The position numbers and the translations under genes were made by a program. Shown here piece by piece: positions 1-10,893 of a stretch of DNA of 64,000 bases (the stretch's first letter is position 1; the number at the start of each line of letters is the position of its first letter). This DNA comes from Pythium myriotylum (lineage: Eukaryota; Oomycota; Peronosporomycetes; Pythiales; Pythiaceae). Location: contig JALJCQ010000009.1 of assembly GCA_023091665.1 (NCBI GenBank), forward strand, positions 1,550,001 through 1,614,000, written 5' to 3'. Under the pieces are notes generated by a model. That model was given only the letters and a program-made list of their open reading frames with translations. It was not told the origin of the DNA and made no database searches.

Positions 1-1495
1 GGTAGGCACTAATGAGATTATTCCCACACTGTGGGTCATAATAGACATCAGACAAGTGCATGTAATGGAAATTTCCTTTTGTATTGTAAACACACAACCT
101 AGCTACCCCTTTCATCCCGCTAGTTGATGTCCCTCCATTACCGTAGACAAATGTCTCTGTCTCTGCTCTCTCTAGTTCCGCGAACCAGCTCCTGTCACCA
201 GTTATGGCTCGACCTGCTCCTGTATCCACAATCCATAGTGACCGTGTCAGTTTCAACGTCCTCAGCTTAGTCAAGTACGTAGCGTATCTTCTTCTTGCCG
301 TCATCTCGACGTCGTCGACGTTTCCTCCCACAGTTTCATGCTGGACTGAGCCAACGTAGTAACTGATCTCCGAGTTAACAGGTGGGCTTCCATCCTCAAA
401 CAGGATCCCGTCACATGCCGGAGAGGTCACCTGTGACGTGGCCGACTCTTGACTTGTACCCATCGGAACCGGTAGGGAAGCTTCCGGAACCGTTCCATTG
501 GCCCCTTGTGCGTTGGCCACCGACGCCGCCAACCCGGCAAACTTGTTGTTCATCACGTTCAAGCCTGTCGGCCTTTTCTTCTTCATCTTGGCCTTGTATT
601 CGCCCGGTTCCGTATTCTTGTTGGTACGGAAGAGCCCTTTGGCCCGATCTGCCGCACGATCCCGACAGTCCTTCTTCATGTGTCCCTCCAGGAAGCAATA
701 GAAACATCCTCCGTCCACATCAGTGTCAGGAGCCTTACGTTTCTTCTGCACCTGAGGTTTCATCATGTTGACTGGGACAGTGCGCCGACGAGCATCAATG
801 TCTTGTCGAGACCTGTCACCGAAAAGCGCGACTAGAGCAGCTTCAACCGTTTCAATGTTGTAGCTGTCCGCTTTCGGCTTAATCGAGCTTGCCCACACCT
901 CTGTAGGTAGCTGATTCAGGACATCAGTACACAGAAGAATCTCACTGAACATTTCACCATTCAACTGAACTGCATCTATTTTTCGATTAGCCTCATTTCT
1001 AATCGTCTTTAGCTGCGAGAACAGTGCCCGAATGTTCTTCCAGTGAGACGTCAGCGCCCTTTGCCACTGCTGGACTAGCGCAATCATGGTGCTGGCGTCA
1101 TTGTCCCCATACGCCCGCTCGACCATGCGCCAGACCTCCGACGGCTCCATCTGCGAGACCGTCTTCGGTAGCGTGGAGAGAAACTGGTTTGGGAGCGACT
1201 GGTTGAACAAGTTCTGGAGACCAGAAAATGCCCTCCTGTAGTTCGCCCTTCCCCAGCGCGCCGCTTCAGTGTCCTCAACACCGTCCACCGCCTCTGGTGG
1301 ACGTGTCGGGGTGGACTCAAAGAAGTCCCCCATGACGACCTTCGCCTCTGGCTTGCCCTTCTCAAGCTGGCTCCTCTGGTACTCCTCGTCGCGCATGCGG
1401 ACATGCGTGAGGAGCCGGTCCTTCCACACGGCGTAGTCGCTGCGGTTACCGGAGAACCGCTCGAGCTTGGTGTCGGACGAGGCGGAGAAGGCCAT
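1..1495 (-). CDS. Ty1/copia retrotransposon gag-protease, N-terminal part
   Basis: The minus-strand frame opens with ATG at 1495 and stays open to the left edge, so about 498 codons of a gag-pol polyprotein are visible. Residues 264-277 form a CX2CX4HX4C zinc knuckle (CFYC...H...DC), the nucleic-acid-binding motif of copia gag. An aspartic protease motif (VDTGAG, catalytic Asp about 424) follows in the same frame, as expected when gag and pol are fused. The integrase, reverse transcriptase and RNase H, which follow protease in Ty1/copia elements, would lie outside the window. I found no stop in the stretches I translated (about 1-380 and the start). Whether the element is still active cannot be judged. 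Confidence 0.85.
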   Translation of the reverse strand, partial: MAFSASSDTKLERFSGNRSDYAVWKDRLLTHVRMRDEEYQRSQLEKGKPEAKVVMGDFFESTPTRPPEAVDGVEDTEAARWGRANYRRAFSGLQNLFNQSLPNQFLSTLPKTVSQMEPSEVWRMVERAYGDNDASTMIALVQQWQRALTSHWKNIRALFSQLKTIRNEANRKIDAVQLNGEMFSEILLCTDVLNQLPTEVWASSIKPKADSYNIETVEAALVALFGDRSRQDIDARRRTVPVNMMKPQVQKKRKAPDTDVDGGCFYCFLEGHMKKDCRDRAADRAKGLFRTNKNTEPGEYKAKMKKKRPTGLNVMNNKFAGLAASVANAQGANGTVPEASLPVPMGTSQESATSQVTSPACDGILFEDGSPPVNSEISYYVGSVQHETVGGNVDDVEMTARRRYATYLTKLRTLKLTRSLWIVDTGAGRAITGDRSWFAELERAETETFVYGNGGTSTSGMKGVARLCVYNTKGNFHYMHLSDVYYDPQCGNNLISAY

Positions 1496-1658
1496 CGTCG
1501 TCGGTTACTTGTGGACGGTCGGGTCGAGTACTTGAAATGTTGTTAGGCCGTCAGTTTCGGGAGTGGCCGTGTGCGACTCGTGCCTGAAACGGCCGAGCGC
1601 ACGCCAGGTGGCCACTCCTCCACATCCTTCGGCAAACCTGTGGCTGGGAGCCACCCTG

Positions 1659-1740
1659 TAGGATTAGGATCTGGCTAATTTTAATTTTGACCAATAGTAG
1701 GTTTCCTATATTACCTCCAAATAGTGCCACCTGTAACACA
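1659..1740 (-). repeat. Candidate short LTR of the copia element
   Basis: Read on the minus strand, the 82 bp upstream of the copia gag leader begin TGTTACA and end CCTACA, the TG...CA form of an LTR. About 160 bp of leader separate it from the gag ATG. There is no second LTR in view and the primer-binding site was not identified, so the limits are tentative. Gypsy-related sequence abuts it on the right, which would fit insertion of the copia element into or beside the gypsy element. Confidence 0.3.
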
Positions 1741-1771
1741 AAGATCTTCAAGCAAAAACAACTCCAGTAGC

Positions 1772-4157
1772 ATGTCTCGGTTCGACGCAGACGGCGACAT
1801 CGAGATGGTCGCTACCCCAGTCTACGAATTCATCAAGGCACCGCGGCTTGTTGCTTGGAGCCAGCAAAAAGGATGCCAAGCCCGAGAAGGTTAAGATGAT
1901 GCGTGCTGACGGCGGCACTGCTGGCATGCGCATGGCCGTGATCAATGAGGTGCTCGAGGTGCCTCTCTGTGTTGATACGGGAGCTGACTGTAATGTTGTG
2001 TCGAGTGAAGTCGTGAGTGAGCTTGCTGAGCAAGACGCGGCGGTGGAGCGCATTCTCCTCGAACCACCAGTGATTGTCAAACTGGCCGGCGGTAAGAGGA
2101 TGAAGTGCACTGAGTCGATTACTGTGGACGTTCGCATCACCACAGCGGCAGGTCCACTTCACCTTGCCAACGTCCGCTGCCTCGTGCTCGACAACCACAA
2201 CGAGCTTTTGTTGGGTCGTGAGACACTCCGCGAAATTGGGATCGATGTGGATAACATGATCGACCAGCTCGCTGGGCCCGACCGGGTGGCTGTGGCCGAT
2301 CAGGATGACCTAGATGAAGACTACGTCGTGGTGACCACAAGACCTGCAACCGACATCGATGAGCTGCTAGATCGCATGCTGAAGGACGCAGAAGACAAGG
2401 GTTTTGATCCGTCCCACATGCCAGCGCTTAGGTCGCTTGTCGACGAGTTCCGCGACGTGTGGCGTACTCAGCTGGGTGGAGATGCGCCTGCAGACGTTGA
2501 GCCCTTGCGTGTTCAGATGCGCGAGGGTGTGGAGCCCTATCGCTCGGGTACGAGGAAGTACCCCGAGGTCCAGCGAGACTTTCTGCGAAGATATGTCCGC
2601 GAACTTGAGACGAATGGCCTGGTTTATAGGAACAACGCCAGTCGATGGACGTGTGCGGTACACCCGTGAAGAAGCAGGGTAGCGACGACTACTGCATTAC
2701 AGTGGACTATCGACCCATTAACCAGTGCACTGTGCCACTTGCTGGGTCGACCCCGAACCTGCGCGCCGTGACCCAGTCTGTGCGTGGCGCGTATGGCTTC
2801 GGCCAGTTCGATTTCTTTAAGGGGTTTGGCAACTACCCTTCGCAGTCGAGTGTCAAGAGTTGTTTTGCTTCGTGACTGAGGACGGTGTGTTCACACCGAC
2901 CCGAGTCCCCCAGGGTGCAGCCGACTCCGCACTCCACTTCCAGCTACAGATGCACGCGGTATTCCGCGAGCAACTCTATGACTCTGTACTCGTGTGGATA
3001 GACGATGTGCTGCTCTTTGCATCGAGCCCCGCCGACTTTGTTGAGCGCCTACGGGTTTTCTTTCAGATCCTGCGCCAGCGAAATCTGAAGTTGAACGCTA
3101 CCAAGTGTAAGCTGATTGCTCCCCAGGTAATCTGGTGTGGGAAGCTGGTGGACGGCGAAGGGGTTCAGCATGACCCGGCCCGGTTGGAGGCACTGCGCAA
3201 GATGCCGCTCGCACCAACCGCGGCTGCGCTCCAGACCTTCCTCTGCGCAGTGAACTGGCTGCGCGAGTCTATCGTGGACTACGCTCGAGTGGTAGGGCCG
3301 CTGCAGGCCAAGCTCGAAGCTATCATGAAGACTCGAGGACGCAAAAAGAAGCAGCTAACGGGGGTGGATCTGCCATGGAGCGAGGATGACGAGGTAGCTT
3401 TCAAGATGGTGATCAATTTGCTCACAACGACTACAAAGACCTATTTTGTGAACCCCGCTGCGGATGTCTATTTGTTCACGGATGCCTCGAACAATGGGTG
3501 GGCCGTAGTACTGACTCAGGTAATGGACTGGGTCCCTGCGAGGCCAGTCGTGGATCAGCAGCACGAGCTCCTAGCGTGTCTGTCAGGGCTGTTCAAGGGA
3601 GCGGAGCTTAATTGGTCCGTGATAGAGAAAGAGGCGTACCCAGTGGTACGGGCGTGTGCGGACCTGAGCTACTTGCTGGAACGTGAGAAGGGGTTTCGCA
3701 TTTACTGTGATCATGCGAACCTGGTTGAGATCTTCGCTCAGCACAAGGACATTAAGGCTCATGTGCGAGGAAAGCTACAGCGGTGGGCTTTGAAGATTGT
3801 CGGCGCCCGCTACACTATTGAACACATCAAGGGCGAAGACAACGTGTGGGCCGACATGGTCTCGGGCTGGGCGCAGCCTCCACAGACGGCCAGTCTGAAG
3901 CGGATGACGGCTCGAACCGCGCCGACAGTCTCGGACCTCCGCCCCCTCCAAGACCCAGGGTTCAGGTGGCCAGATGTCGATGAGATCCGGCGCGCGCAGG
4001 CGCGTGCTCGGTCAGACGCGCCTGCCGGCGCGGTTGAGCACGAAGGATTGCTGCGTGTCGACGAACGCACCTGGCTCCCGGCGGACGCCCGTGACCTGGT
4101 GAAGCGGATCATGGTGGTGGCGCGTTGCGCCTGCAGGGCCACCGCGGTTAACACGTC
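1772..4157 (+). pseudogene. Gypsy 1 protease, reverse transcriptase and RNase H (frameshifted)
   Basis: Starting near ATG 1772, the frame shifts at about 1830-1850 into a segment with a protease motif (VDTGAD) and the start of RT (NNASRW). A shift at about 2665 leads to VDYRPIN and FDFFKGF, and another at about 2860 leads to TRVPQGA and the catalytic box VWIDDVLLF near 2994. RNase H follows (FTDASNNGW near 3477, EKEAYP, CDHANL, NVWADMVS). A final shift at about 4125 and a TAA at about 4147 separate it from integrase. The domain order and motifs are those of Ty3/gypsy pol. The breaks make this a pseudogene. Each segment is still readable, suggesting moderate age. Confidence 0.85.
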
Positions 4158-5429
4158 ATGCTCGAGGTGCTGCGGCGGCACTTCGAGCTCACTCGCCTCC
4201 GCGCCACTGTCTCGAGGTTCCTACGATCCTGTCTGCTCTGTAAACATGTGAAAGGTGGCAAGATCATCCAGAGAGAGTGGAACGTGGCCTCACCCGCAAC
4301 GCTGCGCAACCAGTGCCTCCACCTTGACTACCTTTACCTAGGCAAGAGCTACGGAACAGCTCAATACGTACTGGTTCTCAAGGATGAGCTTACCCACTAC
4401 TGTGAATTGGTGGCGGCTGACTCGCCCACCAGCCTCACTGCCGCAGAGGCTGTGCTTGACTGGCATAAGCGCTTTGGTTTGCCGACCGAGTGGGTCTCTG
4501 ATAATGGCTCCCACTTCAAGGCCATGGTGCTCGCGGAGCTAGCCGCCCGGGTGCACGCTCGTCAGCGGTTTGCGCCAGTCTACACGCCATGGATCAACGG
4601 AACTGTGGAGCGCGTGAACCGCGACTTCCTCCAGGTGATTCGAGTCCTTCTAATTGAGCTACAACTGGACACCTGCAATTGGACCCATCTACTGCCCGTG
4701 ATCCAGAGCAACCTGAACCATCCCCCGGTGCCGGCGCTTGGTGGCCACGCTCCGATCGAGCTATTCACGTGGTTACCAGCCCCAACGCCGCTTGACAGCA
4801 TTGTGGCTCCGGGCGAACGACGTGCCATGGTACTGCCTGTCAACGTCGACTCTGCCGCCGAGCATTTGGACGCTCTTCGCGACCACTTGCGCGAACTTCA
4901 CCAAGCCGTGACGGATCGTAAGGAACAGAAGCGCCTGTATGAAATGGCACGTGCCAAAGGTCAGGCATGCAACTTCGAGGTTGGCCACTACGTTCTCTGG
5001 TCTCGCGTAGACAAGCGCCTTCAAGGTGGAAAGCTTCTGGTGCGTTGGGTCGGTCCGTTTGAAGTCGTGGAGGCTCTCCCGTACTCGTTCCTTATCAAGC
5101 ACTTGCTCTCCGGGGAAGAGTACGACGTGCATGGCTCACGGCTCAAGTTCTACCATGACCCAGACCTTAACGTGACCGCGGAAATCCGCCAACCCATCGC
5201 CAACCAGGGAATCATACTGGAGGTCCGTGACATCGTCGGCCACCGTAAGAACCGCTCTAGTGGTGAATGGGAGTTGTTTGTTGCATGGCGCGGCTTGCAA
5301 GATGAAGAGAGTTCGTGGGAACCCTTCGCGGAAAGTTTTCGTTACGCTCCAATGCTGGTGCAGCGCTATGTTGAAGCCCAGGCTGAGCCCTCATTGGCGG
5401 CTTTGGTCCCGTCTCTGTCCGACGCCTAG
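4158..5429 (+). pseudogene. Gypsy 1 integrase with chromodomain-like C-terminus
   Basis: The open frame of 423 codons covers the integrase core. The catalytic acidic residues can be placed at HLDYL, SDNGSHF and GTVERVN. The zinc-binding N-terminus is split by the upstream frameshift; its final CLLCKH is still in this frame. Near the C-terminus, WELFVAWRGLQDEESSWEP resembles the chromodomain that directs some gypsy integrases to chromatin. The frame is intact to its stop at 5429, but with the upstream pol broken it would not be made as part of a polyprotein. Confidence 0.8.
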
Positions 5430-5440
5430 GGGCCGCGCAA

Positions 5441-5780
5441 TAAATTGGCAAGTCCAAATGGGTACAACTCCTGGAGCTGTTGCCGTCTTGATGGGTACAT
5501 CTCAGCTGGACTTGGCTACATATCAAGGGTGTACGACGGTGAACCGAATGTATGCATAAGGAATGAAGGTCAACGACCACTACATATCAAGTGTTTGAAC
5601 GCAGACCACGTGGCTCAGTCTGAGCAAGTCTTGGGGGGCAGTGTGGTGCCATGCCGACAGGAAGTACCAGACTTGCTCAGGACGACTCGGCGCGCGTCGC
5701 AGGCGGGTTGTTGGGCGATTGTGCGTCGCATGCAAGTTGTTGGACGACTCCACGACTGACAGGCAAGTTGTTGCACAAAG
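5441..5780. other. Junction between the two gypsy elements
   Basis: This stretch lies between the chromodomain end of gypsy 1 and the first recognisable gag codons of gypsy 2. No LTR copy, polypurine tract or clear gag frame was found in it. It probably holds truncated ends of one or both elements. The expected 5' LTR of gypsy 2 (starting like the 3' LTR at 9989) is not present here. Confidence 0.5.
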
Positions 5781-6270
5781 ATGTTCGACCTTCGTGTGCA
5801 AGGCACTCAGCAAGACTACACGAACCGGTTCCTCAACTTGCTCGCTCAGCTCGAAATCGAAGTACCTGAAGTCATCAGGTACTTCAACAGAATCTTCGGG
5901 CCGATACCAGCAGCTTCATCTCCCAGCAAGCACCAGAAACCCCTGCGGAAGTGACCGAATTGGCCCAGCGCTTCGAAGACTCGCGACCCAGCCAGAACTC
6001 TCGCAAACAAGAGAGCCAGTCGAAACCGGCAGCCAAGAACGCGTCTACTGGAGAGAAGGGTGACGACAAAGGTTAAGTCCTCTGTCAAGCTGTAGTGTTC
6101 GTTCTGCAAGCTCAAGAGCCATTCGACAGACGTTTGTAGTCGCAAGAAGGCGGCGGAATCGACTGCGGAAGGCAAGCGAGATCGGCCAAAAAAACGGCGA
6201 GGCTCGGTAGGTCGGCCGCCTACCGAGCCGGTTAATACGGAGAGTCGCGCGAAAGTAGCCTCTGTCGACC
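5781..6270 (+). pseudogene. Gypsy 2 gag remnants with zinc knuckle
   Basis: Frame one gives the gag-like stretch DYTNRFLNLLAQLEIEVPEV. After a shift near 5885 a second frame reads FISQQAPETPAEV and LAQRFEDSRPS, typical of oomycete gypsy gag, and ends in TAA near 6074. A third frame, entered after a TAG at 6093-6095, carries CSFCKLKSHSTDVC, a perfect CX2CX4HX4C zinc knuckle at 6096-6137. The scattered frames show that gag is dead. Confidence 0.7.
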
Positions 6271-6445
6271 ATGAGGACGTCATGTTGTATTACAGTAAGC
6301 ATTCGCACGTGTGGAAGTACGGCATCACCGAGGTCATCACCCCACGGCAGCTCCGCAAACTCAGGTCGTCCGACGGTGAGTTCTGCTTCTTTGTCAATGT
6401 CACTTCTGAGAAGGCCAGTCGGCAACTCAGACCGACTGGGACGCG

Positions 6446-8619
6446 TTGCGCGACCATCCCTTCGAGTCCCTGGTCAAGAAGTACAAAGACGCGGTCTTCC
6501 GACAGGAGCTGCCGGCCACTCCCCCGACGCGCACCATCGATGTCGAGTCTGAGATCGACTTATTAGACAAGTCTCCCATCATTCGTAAACAATTCCTCCT
6601 CAGCAGTGAGCAGAAGGACGCAGTGCGCGCATGGACTCGCGAAATGTTGTCGCAAGGGATGATACAGCCGTCGAAGTCGCCGTTCTCATCGCCCACGTTT
6701 TGTATCCCCAAGGCGGTCGGTTGGCGTATCGTACACGACTTCCGCGCGATCAAGGCACGCATACGCGTTCCCGCCACACGAGTTCCACATAAAGAAGACA
6801 TCTATGATGCGATGGCCAATGGTAAGATCTTCTCGGCGATGGACTTACTCTGGGGCTTCTTTCAAGTCCGACTGCGGGAGCAAGATATCCCTTACACAGC
6901 TTTCTCCACACCGGACGGTCTCTTTGAATACTTGGTCACACCCATGGGCCTTTCCTCATGCCCGTCATCCTTCAACCGGCTCATTCAGTCGGCGTTCGAG
7001 GACCAGCGCGAGTTTTGCCGCGCGTACTTTGATGACCTGTTCGTCTTTACGACGACCGACTCCATGGAAGACCACCTGGCTGCGCTGGATAAGGTTTTGG
7101 TTTGTTGCCAAGAGCAGCAACTATACGTCATGCCCACGAAATGCACATTCTGTGCCGATGAGATCCCCTGTCTGGGTGACTATATTGGGCCCAACGGTAT
7201 TCGCATAGACCCCGATAAGATCCGTTGTATCACAGAATGGCCAACACCACGTACCAAGCGTGAACTTCAATCGTTCTTAGAAACCTGCGTCTACGCACTC
7301 AAGTACTGCCCTCAGTTTGCAGCACTGTCAGCGCCGCTCACTGAAGCCATCAAGGGCAAGACAAAGCATGAGTCAGTAACGCTCGACGACGAGCAACAGC
7401 GATGCTTCAACGAGCTCAAAAGCCGACTCTCGTCGCCGCCAGTCCTCGCGCACCCAGATACGAGAAGGCCGTTCCATGTGAAGACCGACGCCTCCGACTA
7501 CGCAGTCGGCGGGTACCTGTTCCAAGTCGCAGAAGATGGACGTGAGCAGATCATTGCCTACGGCGGCCGGAAGCTGAACACCGCCGAGCGAATGTACCCG
7601 ACACGAGAAAAGGAACTTCTCGCTGCCCTCCATGTCATGCGCATGTGGAAGGTATATCCGATTGATAGACCATTCTTCATCGACACGGATCACCGAACAC
7701 CCGAGCCAATCTTATAACAGACGACATGCTCACAACGCCTCGCTCGCCGGCTAAACGAGCTCAGCTTCTTCCAGCCACGCTTTCGATGGATCCCCGGTGA
7801 TACAAACATCGTCGCCGACGCAATCTCTCGCAGTCCCCAACTTAGTGCGACAGATCATCCAGCCCACGTCTCTCTCGGTGCTCTTCTCGCACAACTCAGT
7901 CGCCACCAATGCCTGATCACAGTAGATGACGCATTCCAACACTTCATGAGCCAACGTCCTTCGTTGTTTGACCAGTGTAAGCGGTTGTACAAAGAAGATC
8001 CTGTGTTCGGCCCACTGCTCGAGTTTTTCACCGCTGAAGAAGTCCGACAGGCAACCCCGGTAGAGATCCATGCGGCCGTTCGCTCGAAGATCCAACATTT
8101 CTTTGTCAATGATGGCCTACTTTTCTTCCAACCAGACGCTGAAGAGCCACGACGCTTGTGTGTGCCTGCGGACGTCGACCCCCACAACGCAGTACTGTTT
8201 GAGTGTCACGACACTGCATCTCGTGGTCATCCAGGGACGACCAAAACACTGGGTATTGCCCAGACGAAATTCTTCTGGCCGAAGATGTCTAAGACGGTGG
8301 CCAGTAGGTTCAGCCGTGCGAGCTATGCCAGCGCATCAAAGCCTCACAACGCAAGCCTGCAGGTCTGTTACATCCGCTGGAGATTCCTCACAAGAGATGG
8401 GCGCACATTGCCATGGACTTCATGCCCGACTTGCCTCCGACAGTTAAGACTAAGTACGACACGATCCTCGTCATCCTCGATTGCCTGACGAAGAGAGCTC
8501 ACTTCCTCCCGACCGTCAATACTCTCACTGCTCCTGGCACAGCTCGCCTCTTCGTTCGCGAACATGTCCGGGTTCACGGTTTTCCAGAGTCCATCATGGG
8601 TGACCGCGATCCTCGGTTC
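6446..8619 (+). pseudogene. Gypsy 2 RT, RNase H and N-terminal integrase
   Basis: The frame from 6446 carries RT (PFSSPTFCIPKA, AMDLLWGFFQVRL, YFDDLFVF with the catalytic aspartates near 7026) and RNase H (KTDASDYAVGG, TREKELLA, DTDHR). A TAA at 7715-7717 interrupts RNase H, but the same frame reads on through VADAISRS and into the integrase zinc domain (HDTASRGHPG). A frameshift near 8305 moves the rest (CELCQRI, AMDFMPDL with the first catalytic Asp, GDRDPRF with the second) into another frame. The gene is then cut at 8620-8624 by the solo LTR. The original protein would continue exactly at 9022. Confidence 0.85.
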
Positions 8620-8624
8620 TTATC

Positions 8625-9016
8625 TGTCATGATTATGGCCCAGGCCAGCTTCAAGGTGACGCCACCTTGAAGATGGCCTGATGGTCATAAACAATGCCAG
8701 GTCTCGCAGCACCTATGGCGGAGGTGCCGAGACCAGGGAGAGTTCAGGGTGATGCCCCAGGTTCTAGAACCTGGAGGCACACCTCATCTGAGTATATACA
8801 TATTGGGAACAAAAGGAAAAGAAGATCATAATCATTAGGAACTTCAAGGAACATGCCGTAGGACACTAGGGAGGGCTCCGAGGGTAGCTCGGAGCCTCCA
8901 TGCACACAACTAAGCAATTCAATCACATTCTGCATTTTGCCAACAACCGACCAAGTGACCAAGACGCACCGGCTTTTGTAACCAGTCACACCCACTTTTG
9001 GTATTTGGGCGTGACA
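8625..9016. repeat. Solo LTR nested in the gypsy 2 integrase
   Basis: A 392-bp insertion begins TGTCA and ends TGACA and is flanked by the perfect 5-bp duplication TTATC at 8620-8624 and 9017-9021. Removing the insert plus one TTATC restores the integrase reading (DRDPRF, then LSAFWKAV), so the ends are exact. There is no coding sequence inside. The interior holds inverted repeats: 8643-8678 with one mismatch, the 18-bp palindrome CCAGGTTCTAGAACCTGG at 8757-8774, and 8874-8896. It may be a solo LTR left by recombination or a very short non-autonomous LTR element. Confidence 0.88.
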
Positions 9017-9021
9017 TTATC

Positions 9022-9819
9022 AGCGTTTTGGAAAGCCGTCACCGCCAACCAAGGGACGCAGATCCACGCAAGTACGGCTTTCAAACCGTCTACGGACGGT
9101 CAGAACGAGAGAAGCCATCGATTTATTAACGACTACTTGCGTGCGTTTATTGCACCACAGCAAAACAATTGGGATGAGCTCCTACCCATGGCCGAGTTTG
9201 CGTACAACTCCAGACTACACTCCCGTATAGCGATGCCACCGTTCGAAGCAGATCTTGGTTTTCTACCACGCCCCTTCGACGATCTGGCCCTTCTCCAGCA
9301 ACCTCGCCGTCCTGTAGATGCCCTCAATTTCGTTGAGCACCAGCAACACGTAGTTCAGCGATGCCGTGCCGCACTGGAAGAAGCTCAAGACACGATGAAA
9401 CGGCTCTACGACCGCAATCGCCCGGATGTTCAGTTTACAGTTGGTGATATGGTGCTCCTCGATACCCTCAATCTCAACCTTACACACGCCGGATCACGAG
9501 GACGCCGCAAGCTCGCCGCTCGTTTCATCAGCCCGTACCGTGTGCTGGCCAAACCCACGCCAGACACGTACCGCATCTCTCTTCCTCCCGGTATTCGTCT
9601 CCACGACGAGTTCCACGTGACCTACCTGCGCCGATACTACGAAGATACAAACCCAAAGCGGCTTAACAACGTCCCTCGCCTGATCACGCGCGACTGCTTT
9701 GAAGGCCATCAGATCCACTCCATTATCGGGCGTCGTGTTCATAAAGGTATCACACAGTACAAAGTCTGATGGTACGGACGAGACGAGCGTGACACGTGGG
9801 AGCCAGAGAGGTCGTAAAG
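9022..9819 (+). pseudogene. Gypsy 2 C-terminal integrase and chromodomain-like end
   Basis: This continues the integrase after the solo LTR. STDGQNERSHRF carries the final catalytic Glu of the DDE triad. The C-terminal region (GDMVLLDTLNL, KLAARFISPYRV, RLHDEFHVTYLR) matches the end of gypsy integrases. A TGA at 9767-9769, explained by one C-to-T change in a CGA codon, stops the frame just before WYGRDERDTWEP, a chromodomain-like motif. The open frame beginning upstream inside the LTR is an accident of the insertion. Confidence 0.82.
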
Positions 9820-9988
9820 CCAAGCCGCCGGACTGATACAAGAATTCCTGGCGTCAGCTTCAGTGACGACTACCATTTCGCGCACCCGTCGCGCGGCCCA
9901 AGCTTCGGCAGATTTTCAAGCGGTAGACCCATCCGATTCATCCATCGCACACCGTCGCTCGCAACGTAGCGCGCTTCGAAGGAGGGGC

Positions 9989-10440
9989 TGTGATGCAACA
10001 CCATAGCGTCACTCCCAGCCGACGCCAAGGAAGGCGGCAAGCCGCCTGTTCATTTCCAAGTTCGTCTTCAACTTCAAGTTCAAGCCAGCCATCAAGTCTC
10101 GGCGCTCATGGAGGCCTCTCCATGCTGCCCCTGCCGGTAGAGCCAACAACTCTGTATTTCGTAGCTGTAGTTTTCTCATTCTCGATTTCACCACTAACCA
10201 GCCAATACAAGCCTTCGTTTGACTGTCCAAGTCGAGTCTCAACCGCCAAGTGCGTGACAACGACTGCCAGACACCACTGATCATCGCGATCCTTCATAGC
10301 CACACGAAATCCCTACTATCCATGTTGGCAGTCGACGGCGACCTGGAGGTCATTAACGCGCTGCATACTTTTTCGATCAAGTGAATGCAATAAAGGCTTC
10401 GCCAATAAGCAGCACGTTCGTGGTGCTCTCTAGTACAACA
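9989..10440 (+). repeat. 3' LTR of gypsy 2 with polypurine tract
   Basis: A purine-rich tract at 9979-9987 (AAGGAGGGG) immediately precedes TGTGATGCAACACC, the likely LTR start. A polyadenylation signal AATAAA lies at 10389-10394, and the repeat can be closed at AGTACAACA (10440), giving TG...CA ends and 452 bp. There is no second copy to compare, so the right limit is provisional. AT-rich arms and a small GGCGGC/GCCGCC hairpin sit near its start. Confidence 0.6.
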
Positions 10441-10893
10441 TGTACTATACTAGCGGTGGCCGCCCGCTCCGCGGTCGGAGGGTATACGTTTGGCTGGATA
10501 GGAGTAGGACAATGCCGATGACGGATGAGCAGTAATATCGAGGAGAATCCTGTGGTCCATGCTGCGTTGCTGTTTATAGCAACGTAGCCCATGTCTTATA
10601 CGGTATGGGCAAGGGAAACGATCCACCAGTGAGTGATTATTAGGCGAATCTCGAGACGGAGGCATATTAATACGATGGGATCGCTCCGACGCAGGGTGTA
10701 AGACATCGAAGTCGATGTGCCGTTCATCCGTGCGAAATTACTCTACTTACTATTGCACATCGAAGGGGAAGTGCTTGTGCCTTCTACTTGCAAGGCCGAG
10801 TTACCATTGTACACCATAGTCTAGATTCATGATGATGATGGAAGTGAAGTCTGTCGAGATCATCTTGTGAATCCTAATAGCTTTCCCGACATG
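10441..10893. other. Non-coding stretch between gypsy LTR and RNase H fragment
   Basis: No convincing reading frame was found. The stretch includes a short perfect inverted repeat (ACATCGA/TCGATGT near 10705). It may be the 3' untranslated part of the element that supplied the neighbouring RNase H fragment. Confidence 0.4.

Larger units (their letters stand above)
1741..5440 (+). mobile_element. Degenerate Ty3/gypsy element 1 (chromodomain type)
   Basis: This remnant carries, in order, aspartic protease, reverse transcriptase, RNase H, integrase and a C-terminal chromodomain-like segment. That is the gypsy gene order. Only a few residues that could be gag are visible, and neither LTR was identified. 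Several frameshifts and at least one stop break the polyprotein, so it cannot be autonomous. The left side abuts a copia element pointing the other way and the right side runs into a second, unrelated gypsy element. Confidence 0.8.
5781..10440 (+). mobile_element. Degenerate Ty3/gypsy element 2 with 3' LTR
   Basis: The element holds gag remnants, RT, RNase H, integrase and a chromodomain-like end, then a purine-rich tract and a TG...CA 3' LTR. The protease region between gag and RT seems deleted and the 5' LTR is missing, so the left side is truncated. A foreign solo LTR at 8625-9016 splits the integrase. It is a different family from gypsy 1: its RT box is YFDD rather than WIDD, and the flanking motifs differ. 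Confidence 0.85.

Noticed and set aside
1659..1740. tRNA-type primer-binding site after the copia LTR
   Set aside because: The sequence following the LTR candidate did not match an initiator tRNA complement by eye, so no site is claimed.
8900..9021. Open frame start at 8900 as a real integrase start
   Set aside because: It begins inside the inserted LTR. The reading frame is joined to integrase only by chance.
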